In this document: piece by piece, positions 1 through 11,270 of the stretch
Layout of the letters: each line of letters opens with the position of its first letter
How positions within the stretch are numbered: position 1 is the stretch's first letter
Made by a program: the position numbers and the translations under genes
Notes under the pieces: generated by a model
Seen by the model: the letters and a program-made list of their open reading frames with translations, nothing else
The model's database searches: none
Told to the model about the DNA's origin: nothing
NCBI RefSeq assembly: GCF_018873765.1
Contig: NC_057918.1
Coordinates: 62,808,871-62,872,870 of the forward strand
DNA: 64,000 nucleotides
Direction: 5' to 3'
Origin: Telopea speciosissima
Taxonomy: Eukaryota; Streptophyta; Magnoliopsida; Proteales; Proteaceae

Positions 1-465
1 ACTAAATACCACTATAGGTACCCAATGACATGCAAATTAAAAATGCAAATCCACTAGAAACCACCATAGGTACCCAATGATACAAATTCATGCAATTCCA
101 CTAGATACCACTGTAGGTACTCAATGATATACAAATTGATGCAAACCCCTTAGATACCACTATAGGGTACCCAATGATACACAAATTCATGCAATTCCAC
201 TAGATACAGCTATAGGTATCCAATGGCACATAACATTGCAAATCCATTAGATATCACTATAGATACCCAATGGCACGTAAATTGATGTAAACCCACTAGA
301 TACCATTATAGGTACGCAATAGCATGCAAATCAATGTAAATTCATTAGATATCACTATAGGTACCTACTGACACACAAATCGATACAAACCCACTAGATA
401 CCACTATAGGTACCCAATGAACCTCAAATCGATGTAAACTCATTAAATACCACTATAGGTACCTA
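1..465. repeat. Tandem repeat array, unit about 49 bp
   Basis: About ten head-to-tail copies of a unit reading roughly 'actagataccactatagg', then 'tacccaatg', then an A-rich stretch with 'caaat' and 'gatgcaaaccc'. Unit starts fall near 1, 52, 99, 150, 198, 248, 294, 347, 394 and 442. Copies differ by several substitutions and small indels, so the array is old. It begins at the window edge and probably extends to the left. It could be a minor satellite or a repeat block from the untranslated region of a retroelement; no coding sequence is visible. Confidence 0.85.
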
Positions 466-862
466 ATGGCATACGTCGTTCCACAGTAACATTTTCTTGG
501 ATTGTCAATAGGATCGAACGAACGGTGTCGTTCCACAGTACCTTTTCTTGGAACGACTAAATGGTATCATTACATATTCCAAAGATTGCTATTTTCTTGG
601 ATCGATTGAACTGTGTCGTTCCACATTCCAAATCGATCGAAGGATGTTATTCTACATTCCAAAGAGTAACATTTTCTTGGATGGACCGAAGGGTGTCTTT
701 CCTCATTCCAAAGAGTAGCTTTTCTTGGATTGATTGAAGGGCTTTGTTCCGCATTCCAATGAGTACCACTTTCTTAGATCGATCGAAGGGTATCATTCTG
801 CATTTTAAAGAGCCCTATTTTCTTGGATCGATCGAAGGGTGTCATTCCACAAATCAGCTAGC
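466..862. repeat. Tandem repeat array, unit about 57 bp
   Basis: A second, unrelated array starts where the first stops. Its unit contains 'gtcgttccacattccaaag', then 'agtaacattttcttgga', then 'tcgatcgaaggg'. About seven copies can be followed, clearly diverged, with shortened units near 540-600. The abrupt change of unit suggests two independent amplifications or an old junction. Confidence 0.75.
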
Positions 863-1075
863 TCGACCAAAATAATATAGTGATTATATGACATACTGTT
901 TGATGACACTACAAACACTGTGATCACATATGAGATATTGTGTGATTGCATGACATCCAATGTGATTACGTGAGATGCATATTAAGGAGTGATTATATGG
1001 CATACATAGTAATTATGCGACATACGACATAACTATATGATTACAAAAGCATACATAGTAGTGACATAGCATAAT
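863..1075. repeat. Degenerate short-period repeat
   Basis: Repeated variants of 'tgattatatgacatac', 'tgattgcatgacatcc' and 'tgattatatggcatac' occur at roughly 30-36 bp intervals. The phasing is poor. It directly continues the preceding arrays and may be a decayed third block. Confidence 0.45.
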
Positions 1076-3079
1076 AGGTTATATTGACCCAGAGATTCCA
1101 TTCCACAAGGGAATAAGTCCATCAATGACAAGTTCCTATTTTCTAGACCATAAGGTGTTGATGCCAATTGAACACATCTATACACTTGTAGTCATGGTCT
1201 GCTTGGTTCCACATACCGATGATAGCTGACTACATTTACATATATTTGCATTTGCATTATTGGTCTGGGTAGTACTCGTGTATTGACCAATTACGTAAGT
1301 TTTTGATCATGGTAGCATCCGCTTACTATCTGATTTTGCATGTGTTATCGACCAATTTTATTGAGTTTGGTTTTATCGCTTGCTTTTTTGAATTGTACCT
1401 TTGCCACCCCTGAGTAGGGTATCGGTAGTACATGCTCGTGGTGAAAAAAATTAGATGTTCTGTCTTTGCCCTTCAGCTATTATATAGGTCTCGGCTAAAG
1501 AGGGGCATTGTGTAGACATGGAATCTTGTCATCCTTGGAAATGACAATAACAGGAAGCAGACTAACCTTTGTATTTCTCTCAAGAAGGACTCACTCGTGC
1601 ACAAAGACCATATCACCCTCACATCTGTAATAATGATAATAGTTAAAGAGCCAGTTTTGCCATGAAAGTTATGCAAAGACCTTTTAAGAAATTTCTCTTA
1701 TGTGAAATGGAAAATACAGCCGAACGACTATAAGCCCACACACTAGTAATTTACCATGACTGGTGGCAGAGTTCTGACTCCCGCCTCAACTCTTTCCAAG
1801 CCTTCTATTTGCCTGATGGTCCTTTATTCAAGTCTGTTGTCGTGACGAGTTACGCCAATTCCCCCGCTACTAAGAAAGATGGCGGCCTTTCTGAAGTAGA
1901 AGTTCCTGAGGCAAACACACCAATCTGCTGCTCGAGCTCTTCTCCCATATTGAAGAGGTACTATTTACCTTCCCGGCCATGGTGGTCCTGCTCTCTACTG
2001 AGTGGGTCGTGGGGATTGTAGGGGCAGGAAGCACCCAGTCCAGGGGTTGTAGGGGGATGGAGCCCCCCGACCAATTTTTTTGTTATGAAATATGAAGAAT
2101 AAAGCATTAGCTAATGATAAAATTCTAGGTCACCTTGTCCTGGTCCTTGGTCTTGGGATTTGTGTCACTACGGCTCTCTCCGTAGCTTGCATTGTCTAGA
2201 GGTCATACAGATACCATGACACTTCGCACATCTCCGCACTAGTCCTGCGGCCTTGCGAGATGTACTCCACGACACTTTGTGTGGAGCTGTAGTACGAAAA
2301 AGCAGGTCCGGCGGATTCGCAGAAACCAAGGTGTGCACTTAGGGCCCCCAAGCCCTCGTTTTTGGGTCCACTATAAATAGAAGACCCCCACACCTCCCAA
2401 GACACCAAGCCCATGATAACCCAAGTCATCCCTAGTAGCCTAAAATATCATCTTGGCCTCGTACTGCATGCTTTTGGTCTCGCAGTACGTTCCTAAGCCT
2501 CTCCACTGCCCGAGCACCCTCTAGAGTCCCCAAAATACTTTAGGATTCCTAAGGAGCAAAGTCCATCAAGACAGATAAGTAGTTGGCTAGTCTTTCTCTT
2601 GAGCTGGGAGACCATTGACATCCACCTTTGGAGCGAAGGGGCCATACCCTTTCGACCCTAATCCAGGGTTGACCCTAGGTATGACTCCTTCCATTTTCAT
2701 TTAATTTGGGAAGAGAGGATCATTAAAGTAGCATGGGGGTAGTGTAAATGATAGTATGCATGCGTAGGAATAATATGAATTTTGTATGCAATTAGCGTAG
2801 GTCAATTAAATATTAGTAATGTATGTTGGTATAGGATGTATGATTTGGGAGAATATTCTAGATCTTGCATCCAGTAGAAAGACTTCAGAGAAATTGAAAG
2901 GTCCGATCGTGTCAACTCAACATATTTTCCCCAATTCTCCGTCGCCGCCAATTAAAAGGTCTGACCGTGGTACCTACACCCTTGTGCCCACACATTGGGG
3001 GTGCAAAATGACGACGACGCCCCTAAGAAAGGTGGAAATTCCGCCCTTGTTGATACTTCAGCATGGATCTTTGTCCTCT
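1076..3079. other. Unassigned spacer
   Basis: No ORF of recognisable family, RNA gene or clear transposon end was found. Short ORFs here (up to about 100 codons) look like chance frames. The piece around 2330-2700 is more GC-rich than its surroundings and could be an eroded LTR, but no TG/CA ends or second copy were seen. Confidence 0.4.
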
Positions 3080-3225
3080 CCAATTCCCTGCCCGGCCCAG
3101 TTCCCCGAGTGCCTGTAATGAGGGGGGTACAATGACCACCCTACCCCTGCCCGAACTCTCTGCACGGGTGGGATCCACCCCCCTTATTACAAGCACTGGG
3201 GGAATTGGGCCAGGCAGGGAACTGG
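3080..3225. repeat. Long imperfect hairpin (foldback) element
   Basis: Two 49-bp arms, 3080-3128 and 3177-3225, are inverted complements with 43 of 49 positions matching. They are separated by a 48-bp loop that is itself partly self-complementary (a CCACCC...-type run against GGGTGG). Left arm starts 'ccaattccctgcccggccca'; the right arm ends with the complement of a near-identical sequence. Such a structure fits a small foldback or MITE-type element. Outer ends and target duplications were not identified. Several overlapping ORFs on both strands here are by-products of the palindrome. Confidence 0.7.
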
Positions 3226-3942
3226 AGGAGAAAATTTTCTGCTTCAGCACACGGTCGTATTGGCCCTGTGCTGATACAGGGGCTGCGCTGCCTTTTATGA
3301 AAAGCTCTCCAAAAGAAATCTCATACAAACCCTCTCACCCTTTATTTTTGGGCACCGATGGATTGGTCTCAATCTCACTTGTAGACTTGTAGGTTTCATG
3401 GTGAGCCAACTCCTTAATGGGCCTGAACAGTTAGCATTAAAAGTTAGCTGCTTTCATTTTTTTTTGGTAAAAAGAAAGTCTATTCATTAAAACGGGACAG
3501 CTGCTTTCAATATTTTTGGTAATGCTCAGCTGCTTTCACGGGGTCATGAATTATGCTCCCTCGTATTCTTCTGTTTTTTTCTCATTTATTATACGTACCC
3601 ACTACCACCTCCCTCCCAAAAAATACCCAAAACCTAACCTCCCTTTCGATTTCATCTGCTTTACCATAATCAGAAAAGAGATTTCACAGAGAGAGAGAGA
3701 GAGAGAGAGATATGATGGTCCTATTGAGCTTATAGTGAACCTTACAATGATGTTTATTAGGCCTAATTAATCGAAGATATTCATGGAAATAAAAGTTTAA
3801 GGAATCGTAACTGGGTCACAATGGTATTAATCACCCCAAATAAAATTATTCTACTATAGAGTCCTCAGGAATTTAGGACATATTTCAGTTTTGGCCAAAC
3901 TTCAGCAAAAAAACGAAAAAAGAAAAAGTAAAGAGATACATA
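3226..3942. other. Spacer with GA microsatellite
   Basis: AT-rich intergenic sequence. A (GA)n microsatellite lies at about 3687-3710. No gene recognised. Confidence 0.5.
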
Positions 3943-3950
3943 GTCTGGAT

Positions 3951-4383
3951 CATGGTTCTTAATCTCGGATCGGATTGGCCGATATCGGCCGGATCGGATG
4001 GGTATTGGTCGAGGCCGATCCCGAGATTAGACCAATACAAGAAGGTTTGATTGGATCGTTCCTTGGATCTTCCGATCCGATCTGATCCTTGACCAATCCG
4101 GCTGAATATTTTTTTATTTTTTCAAAGTTTTTAAGTTTTCTTTTTATTTTTTATATCATCTTGACCGATATTGACCGATACTGACCAATCCCAACCAATA
4201 TTGACCGATCTGATCCCGAGATCAAAACACCCACCAACTTTGGCCGATACATAACTCGATCCATAAAAAACCGATTTTGGGAGTTTTCTGACCAATCCTG
4301 ACCGATTTGTACCGATCCGATCCTGATCCGGAAAGATTTTGACAATGACCATACCGAGTCCGATACCTGGATTTTGAACCTTG
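3951..4383. mobile_element. hAT-like MITE, 433 bp, with 8-bp target duplication
   Basis: The element starts 'catggttcttaatctcgg' and ends 'gattttgaaccttg', whose reverse complement is 'caaggttcaaaatc', so the termini form an imperfect inverted repeat of CA(t/a)GGTTC type. It is flanked by gtctggat (3943-3950) and atctggat (4384-4391), a 7/8-matching 8-bp duplication typical of hAT insertions. The interior is full of 'gatcgg' and 'ttgaccgat' motifs and encodes no transposase, so it is non-autonomous. It ends 237 bp upstream of the DUF688-like start codon, so it may lie in that promoter. Confidence 0.75.
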
Positions 4384-4620
4384 ATCTGGATTTTTAAATA
4401 GTTCCAACTTCCAACAAGTAAGTTGTAGAGGGATGAGGTCCCATCATCCACAATATAGCCTCATCCTACTGCTGGACATTCATAAATGACAATGTGTATC
4501 TCATTTATAAAAATTGAGATTCCTAAGACAATCCTAAGAAGACCTGCTGCCTTATTGCTAAGGGTGTCTAGCTCCCTTCGCCTTAACATCCAACTGCCCC
4601 CTCCCCCCAATCAAAGCAAT

Positions 4621-4977
4621 ATGGTCACTAGCAGAACTGAACTTCCCCAAAAGTCTCTCCAAATCAAGAAGGATGACAAGTTCTTCTCCAAGCTCCTAAC
4701 CAAGGAGACTTCCATGGCTAGTTCATCCTTCAAAGTCTACTATGGAGGTACAGCAATTGCAGTTCCATTCTTGTGGGAGTCTCAGCCAGGTACACCTAAA
4801 CACACACTCAATGTTACCTCTCTCCCTCCTCTCAGTCCTCCTCCTTCCCACCATTCTGTTTCCAAGAAGCAGAAATCTGTGAAAAAGCCTTCAAAATTTA
4901 ACCTATTTCACACCATATTGCCAAAGCTTTCACTGAAGAAAACCCATGTTCACCACTCGAAGGACACCACCTTCTAG
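4621..4977 (+). CDS. Small DUF688-like plant protein
   Basis: A 118-residue intronless reading frame. Residues 48-60 read VPFLWESQPGTPK, the signature of a small plant family related to DUF688. The preceding stretch (residues 5-41, with RTELPQKSL and KFFSKLLTKE) also resembles that family. The tail is proline-, serine- and lysine-rich; no signal peptide or membrane segment is evident. Molecular function is not established and I infer none. The ATG at 4621 was preferred over an in-frame one at 4486 because the family-like sequence begins there. The frame stops earlier than I expect for this family. The +1 frame stays open to 5038 with another S/R-rich tail, so a C-terminal frameshift is possible. 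A MITE sits 237 bp upstream. Confidence 0.75.
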   Translation: MVTSRTELPQKSLQIKKDDKFFSKLLTKETSMASSSFKVYYGGTAIAVPFLWESQPGTPKHTLNVTSLPPLSPPPSHHSVSKKQKSVKKPSKFNLFHTILPKLSLKKTHVHHSKDTTF

Positions 4978-5342
4978 CTTCCACTGCATCCACAGATGGA
5001 TTTCGAGTTCTGGGTTTAGTGGCTACAAGAGGTCCTAGTAATGCTTAGGTGATGATGATTACAGTACTATGTTTATGTCCTTATTTATATGCTGTTCTTC
5101 ATTTATGAGTGTCATTGTTCTAGTTTTTTTTGTTTTGTTTTTGTTTTTGGTAGATCATTGTTCTAGTTTGAGATGTAAAATGTGAGTAAGGGAAGCAGCC
5201 AGTGAAGCTTCTGAGGTTATTAAATCTTTATTTTAGCTGATCCATTAGATGAGGAGAGTATAGGTTGGCAGTAGTTTTCTGTCTGGCGTAGGCCATACTC
5301 CCATGCATTGCGTAATATAGTTTTAGGGAAAAAGATCTCTAC

Positions 5343-5507
5343 ATGGCATAGTTCATAATCTCGGATTGAATCGGTATCGATCCCAAAATTATACTAATAT
5401 GGTAAGGCTTGACTGGATCGTTACCGATCCTTGACCGATCTGACTGAATGTTTTTAGATTTTTTCAAAATTTTTAAGTTTTTGCCGCGATCCATAAAAAA
5501 ACGATAT
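5343..5507. mobile_element. Truncated relative of the 3951-4383 MITE
   Basis: Begins 'catggcatagttcataatct' and shares blocks in the same order with the 3951 element: 'taatctcgga', 'ttgactggatcgtt' versus 'ttgattggatcgtt', 'gatccttgaccgat', a T-rich segment with 'tttttaag', and 'gatccataaaaaa'. The 3' half is missing and the sequence stops at the tRNA terminator. No target duplication was found, consistent with deletion. Confidence 0.65.
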
Positions 5508-5514
5508 AAAAAAA
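5508..5514 (-). terminator. Pol III terminator of tRNA-Val
   Basis: Seven A residues on the plus strand give T7 on the minus strand, 5 nt after the tRNA discriminator base. This is a standard RNA polymerase III termination signal. It lies at the junction with the truncated MITE and could be derived from it. Confidence 0.75.
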
Positions 5515-5519
5515 GAATT

Positions 5520-5592
5520 TGTTGCTGCCCAGGATCGAACTGGGGACCTTTAGTGTGTAAGACTAACGTGATAACCACTACACCACAGCAAC
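5520..5592 (-). tRNA. tRNA-Val (anticodon UAC)
   Basis: Read on the minus strand: acceptor GTTGCTG pairs with CAGCAAC. The D arm is GTGTAGTGGTTATCAC, the anticodon stem TTAGT/ACTAA encloses loop CTTACAC with anticodon TAC, and the T arm is CCCAG-TTCGATC-CTGGG. The discriminator is A. Total 73 nt with no intron. The internal A box (GTGTAGTGG region) and B box (GTTCGATCC) are intact, so the gene looks functional and reads Val codons GUA/GUG. It is followed by a T7 terminator. Confidence 0.95.
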
Positions 5593-5699
5593 CAATATGA
5601 TGTCGTTAAGAATATGTCGTGTTTTTTTGTTGCTATTAGTGTGTATTAGTTAGTGATGTTTTTAATAGCCACTAAAAGATAGCCTTTGTGGCGGTTTAT

Positions 5700-6380
5700 T
5701 ACACCTTAAGGTATTTAATTTATTGGAAAAAGTTTGCTAACTGATGGCATAGTTCGTGTGCCTAGATATAGGCCTGTGAAATTACCACGTAGCCATTAGT
5801 GTACTAAAAAAATCTCATTTTTTCAAATGCTTCTGCACTCGCTCTTATTGATCCTGCACTGGAGTAGGCGCTACACGATCAGATAGCGATCTTTTGCCCT
5901 TTTTCTATTTTAGCAAACGAGTAAATGAGACTTGTCATAGCAGTTAAGTGCCATCACTAAAGAAAGCGTAACATTTAACGGCGGGAAATAATCTGTTGCT
6001 GGATGTTATAAAATTGTTACCACCCTTTAAGGTATTTAATTTATGGACAAGAGATTGTTGTCTGGGCCTCTAGCGCCTGCACCAGTGTGTGAGCCAATGA
6101 GAACGCACGTAGAGCAGGGGCAAGAGATGGCATTAATATTGATTTCATGGGAGCAATGCAGTAATTTCACGTGCTTTTGTGTCTAAAAGCAGAAACCATG
6201 CCTCGTGATCATGTAGTGTTCTTTTTCCTTTAATTTGTTTTAGCAAACCAGCAAATGAGACTAGTCACATTAGTTAAGTGGCACCACTAATGGTTTACTG
6301 AAAAGAAAAAGGTTGCACCATTAATGAAAGCATAACATTTAACGGCGGTATATAATCCTCTGCTAGATGTTATAAAATCC
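5700..6380. repeat. Local tandem duplication, unit about 320-350 bp
   Basis: Two diverged units can be aligned. 'aaggtatttaatttat' occurs at about 5710 and 6030. 'agttaagtgccatcactaa' occurs at about 5944 and a variant at about 6273. 'cataacatttaacggcgg' or a close variant occurs at about 5967 and 6329, followed by 'gatgttataaaat' at about 6004 and 6369. A partial related stretch occurs near 5640-5700. No coding content. It may be a decayed non-autonomous transposon that duplicated in place. Confidence 0.65.
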
Positions 6381-7318
6381 CACCAACCTCCCCTGCCCAC
6401 CCTACTCCCTCCCATCCCACCACCACTGCCACCACTACCCACTAACCATGTTCTCGCACCCCCACTCCAATCCTATTCTCACCCCCTTCTGTCTTCTGCT
6501 CCGTGCCCTCTCTCCCCACTCTATGTCGAAGCCTTCTCTCTCCCTCACCCCCACCTCCCTTCCCCGGCCCTCCCTCCCCCTTCCCTACACTTCTGCCCTC
6601 ATTTCTGTAAACCTTGCTCCCATGCCAACTAACAACCCTACTCCTTGAGGAAGAAAAAAAAGCAAGCAAAAAAATGGTGGTTTGAAGCCTTCTAGACTGA
6701 TGACTTGATGCGGGGTTGGAATGGAATCACTCTTTGCTTCCTCCTTTGAATTCTAAGTAGACTCCAGTGTAGGCGCTTCTGTTGGTTCTCGTGTAACGAT
6801 TCGAGTTTAACCCAAGAACCATCAAACGACGAAGGATTCATGATATGATTACACCAACTGTTCTGCCAATAACAGCCTCTATGAGTAGAAGGACATTCCT
6901 AACTAATTATTTGTGTCGATGATTCCATATTACGGGACGGCGGAATCATATCATTAATGATCTGAGTACGATGGAATCGAAAGGTTAACAATGAATTGTC
7001 ACATGAACTAACCTTGTTTGTATATACTTGTGTGTATATATCTAATTTGTATATAAAGAAAAAATAAAAAGAATGAGGATAGTGTATATAATAGACCCTT
7101 TTGAGTCCTAAAATGAATTCTCTTGCTTATGCAAGGCACAATTCCAAACAAAAAAGGCTTCCCGTTTCCTAAATGGACTCGTCATGGTAGTTGATTAGCC
7201 CGGATTAGTCTCTTCTGATCTCCACCTTTTTTTGCAAATCAGGGATTCCAAAATCTCTCCTTCTCCACTCAACCCATCAAAGCAGAGTCCCGTAAGGTTA
7301 TCATCTGACATAGACACC
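6381..7318. other. Spacer with C-rich low-complexity stretch
   Basis: 6381-6650 is strongly C/T-rich and gives mirror ORFs on both strands with no family signature. 6660-7318 is AT-rich and could include the leader of the retroelement remnant that follows; no LTR or primer-binding site was identified. Confidence 0.4.
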
Positions 7319-10300
7319 ATGGATCCATCAGATATCGATCCATCAGAAGAAGTGTAGGGCTAGCGGATGGACTAGTTACAACATGAGCTGATAGAAATGA
7401 AGCAGTTTGTGACACAGATGTTACAAGCATTATAGGGTTAGTCTCAAGTGGACACCACCTACTCTTGGAGAACCTAGGGCAGCCCCGACAACATCAAGGG
7501 TGCCACCAAGAATTGTGGTAGAAGAAGAGGAAGAAGTTGCAGTCAACGTACCTCAAGATTATCCCATAACTTAGGGAATGGAATATGAGGGAGAAGGTTG
7601 AGAAAGTCGAAGTTGCAATGAAGGGTAAGGCTATTGAGAAGCTTGAAGATGACCTAGTGTCCTTTCCAGAAGGGAAAATACCGGAGGACTTCAAATGGAA
7701 GCTTGACAAGTTCAATGGGACAAGGGATATTAAGGCACACCTCAAGATCTTCACTACTGTGGCCAAAACCTGGAATCTCGCGGAAACCAGATGGGTCAAG
7801 CTTTTCTTTACTCACCAGTTGAGTGGGCTTTGAGATGGCTAACACTACTAGACCAAACTCAAACTCAGACATGGTCGACAGTTGTGAAGGCTTTACTAAG
7901 CAATATTTATACAACAGTGAAGTGTATATTACCCGGAGTTGGAGACGCTGAGGCAAGGAGCCGGCAAAGGATTTTCTAACTTCATCATGGTATTCAGAGA
8001 AAAGGTGACAAAGATGTTGAATCACCTGACAGAATTAGAACAGGTGGAAATGATTCTTGAAAACCTGTATGGGGAGTATCATGACCGTTTCTACTGTTAG
8101 AACATTAAGACTTTTGAAGCACTCATGGCTATGAGAAAGTGTATTGAGGACAACCTGTTCAAAGGGAAATAGGCCCAGAGTACCTCTAAGGAAGCTTTCG
8201 GATCTAATTCAGGAAGGGTTACCAGAGGAGGAAAGGGAAAGAATCAAGATGTGAATGCTATAGGCTCCAACCAACATAAAGAAATGCAAATTGTCGCAGC
8301 TGCCTATCCTCCACTTGTGATTCAAACTGACCTTCCAGCACAGAAACCTCCTAACAAACGGGTCTTTGACTTTGGGGGCATGATGCCCACCCTTCTTTTC
8401 ACCAAATTGAAGAGAGAAGGGATGATGTTCACTATGCCACCTCGCTATGTCGACATGGCTAACATACCATCATGTTATAAGCCAGATCTGTATTGCCACT
8501 ATCATGACAAGAAGGGTCACTAGACTCACACGTGTATACACCTCAAGCATGCAATGCAAGACATAATAGATGCATGGAAGATCAAACTCAAATCCAAACA
8601 ACAACCCTCTATGACAACCAACTCCTGGCCAATTCATGGGGTAAATATGTTGCAAGACGATCCTCGACATGGAGATCCCACCTCTTTGATCTGGCCTGTA
8701 GGTCAAAAGAGAAAGTTGATGAACACTCAAGTCTATAGAGCTACCCTGGTCGCTCAAATAGAAAAAATGAAAGAAGAAAAGAAGGAAGAAACCCTTAATG
8801 ATGAGAGCATCTCCAGATGAGATTTCCCAGGAGGTAGACAGAACAAATTCGCCATTCTACCATACCAGGTCACTCGACGCTATATGGGTAGACTAAGATG
8901 AAGGATGCCAAAAGATTTCTATTGGCCAAAAGAAACAATCTAAGATGACAAAGTCTTATTCACTGGAATCCTCAATGGGATCTGTGAATGCATTGGAAGG
9001 AGAAGGGTCGAGTTTTGATCCAACCTCCTTAATCTGGCCAGTGCTAATACATTTGAGAGAATTGAGGGAAGTGTGGAGAGACACAGCATGATTTATGTGG
9101 CAAATGGGACTCCCGCCGAGGTAAGGGTTCATATTTGCACTCTCAGCATATATAGAAGAGCTGATAAGAAACCAACCATTACCATTCCGCGGTAGAAGTC
9201 GATATGCTCGAAAGAGGAGGGCCAAAAGAATGATGATGTTCACTCATTGCGCAAGAGTAAATTGCAATGGTAAAGTTCAAGAAGGAGGACAACACTGTGA
9301 TCGAGGCAAAGGTATGGCCTCCAATGGACGGCACGCTAAGCTTGATTTCCTTGAGAACGGTTCTGACAATCTTGGATCAGACGCATCACTGTGAAAATAC
9401 GGGTTCATTGACTATGAAATTAGTCACATAGCATACATGGAAGACTAAGATGATGAAAACGATGTCGTCGAATCCATAACCTACATTCAGCCTGTCGAGG
9501 TCGCTCCACCTGTTGACTATGTCAAAATCATTGAAGAAGTCACACCTAGCCTTATTAAAGCAATATCAGCCTTGGCCATTGGCAAAACATTAGCAAAGGA
9601 AACTTTCCTTATTCAAATAGGAGGGGACACATATGACAGTGAAGAGGAAACTGAAGGGTCAGATTTTGAAGATGAGTTCTCTGTTGAATCTAGAACAAGA
9701 ACTATCGAATGGGTGAACACCATTGGTATGGATGACATTCAAGTCGATCCCACAGATCTAATACAGGCTATTCCTTCGAAGGACGAAGAAGGAAACAAAA
9801 GTGATGAAGAAATAGGTTCTCCAGTAGATCCAAGAGGAAATTGGCATGTTAAGGGGAAATATTTTGATAAATGGAACATGAACATCTTCTGGCAAGTGTA
9901 AGACATATTTGAGATAACCTCTATATGACTAAAGAGATCTTGTATAAGAACTTCCAAATTTCCAGACCTTGTCTATAGTTTCTTTGTTGAACAATGTGAA
10001 CAACTGGATATGGTAGATGAAGATGATCTCTTTCTCAGGTCCTTGCATGAATTAAGGAATATGAGCTGGTTAGCCAATGCCCTAGCAAAGGATTTGTTTG
10101 CGAAACCTCCTTAAGGTCCCATACTATTCTCGGGTATAAATGCTTACTTTAGACCACCGAGAGTGGTGGAAGAATGGGAAACTTGGATAAACAACATCAA
10201 TCCCAATGACCCATACTTCGATCCCATTACCCCTGATGAGGATGGAGGGGGAGATTCAAGTGATGAAGGATCTGAAGAAAGTTATGAAATGGGGTATGCT

Positions 10301-10601
10301 CCATGAAATAGAGGAAGTTGCCAATAAAGTCCGGGGTATGCTCCATGAAGTTGTTCCATCCTATGCGAGATATCAAGAAGAACTACAACATCAAACCCCA
10401 GTATATGAGGAAAGAGCCTCGCCATAGACCGATTTGTGTGAAAGTCCTCTAACCTCTCTAGATCGTACTAGTGACGAATACCATGAATTGGCCGAGGCAC
10501 ATGATAGATCCCTCATCCACAACGTCAATACGGATGAGCAACTCATTGACCCTATTGACAATATTCATCCTATCATCTCCAGTGATCATTACCGGATCTA
10601 A
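7319..10601 (+). pseudogene. Decayed Ty3/gypsy gag-type region (Tat-like)
   Basis: An ATG at 7319 opens a frame broken by many stops. Around 7600-7830 the translation contains FKWKLDKFNGTRDIKAHL and a WVKLFFTHQLSG stretch, matching the capsid region of plant Ty3/gypsy gag. At about 8470-8560 a Cys/His segment YCHYHDKKGH, a stop, then TCIHLKHAMQDIID matches the Tat/Athila-type motif after the capsid. Downstream are acidic, weakly conserved stretches (for example 9572-9901) seen in gag-pol linkers. No RT, integrase or LTR was found, so this is a fragment. Lineage assignment is inference from motif similarity. Confidence 0.7.
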
Positions 10602-11270
10602 GATCGTGAACTAAATCCCTGACAGATGATTGATTAACTATTTCTATTTTAATAAACACTTTAATTTATAAAGTAGAAAATCTGAGGTGCATTAACTGAT
10701 TAACATAATGATCATTATTTTAGAATCCAGAGGGTACTAATCTAATCTAATGCACCTAAAGAAAAAGAAGCAAAGATCGAGAACACTGTGAACAGTTCCA
10801 ACTCCCAATAAGCCAACAGCTGCTGAAGCCTTAAGCAAGCCCACCCCTCCTTGCTTTCCCTTTCTCCTTTCTCCTTTCAGCTCAGGTGGCTGGTTCTAAA
10901 GTCAACACCTGTGAGGAGTCCACGTGAGCAAACAGAGGTGACATTTACGGCAACACATAATTAACATTTTGTTTTGCTCTCTCTCTCTCTCTCTCTCTCT
11001 CTTGCTTTCTTCTTCTTCTTCTTGGTCTTCTTCTGCAAACTTCACCTTCCACAATCCAATTCTCGTACATCAGCAAAAAGACAAACTTAATAAGCACTAC
11101 CCTTTGTTTTGTTTCTTTTATAGAAATTGACCCACTTTCCCTACTTACCTTGCCTTTTAAGCACTCCTTCCTTCTCTCATATTCCCCTTTCTTGTTCTCC
11201 TGAAGCTCTTTCTCTCTCTCTCTCTCTGCAACTCCTTTCCATCACGAAGGAGCATGATTAGATTGCTTGG
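10602..11270 (+). promoter_or_regulatory. Upstream and leader region of the LBD gene
   Basis: This stretch holds CT-rich pyrimidine tracts typical of plant 5' leaders: (CT)n at about 10976-11002, followed by repeated 'ttctt', and a second (CT)n at about 11210-11227. An ATG at 11254 lies 17 nt before the presumed start and out of frame. It opens a short uORF overlapping the main start (MIRLLGCPEK, then into exon 2 after splicing). Transcription start and core promoter cannot be fixed from sequence. Confidence 0.45.

Noticed and set aside
5339..5578. 79-codon minus-strand ORF
   Set aside because: It overlaps the tRNA-Val gene and the truncated MITE.
6442..6669. Overlapping ORFs on both strands in a C-rich tract
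   Set aside because: Low-complexity Pro/Ser or Gly/Arg translations with no family signature.
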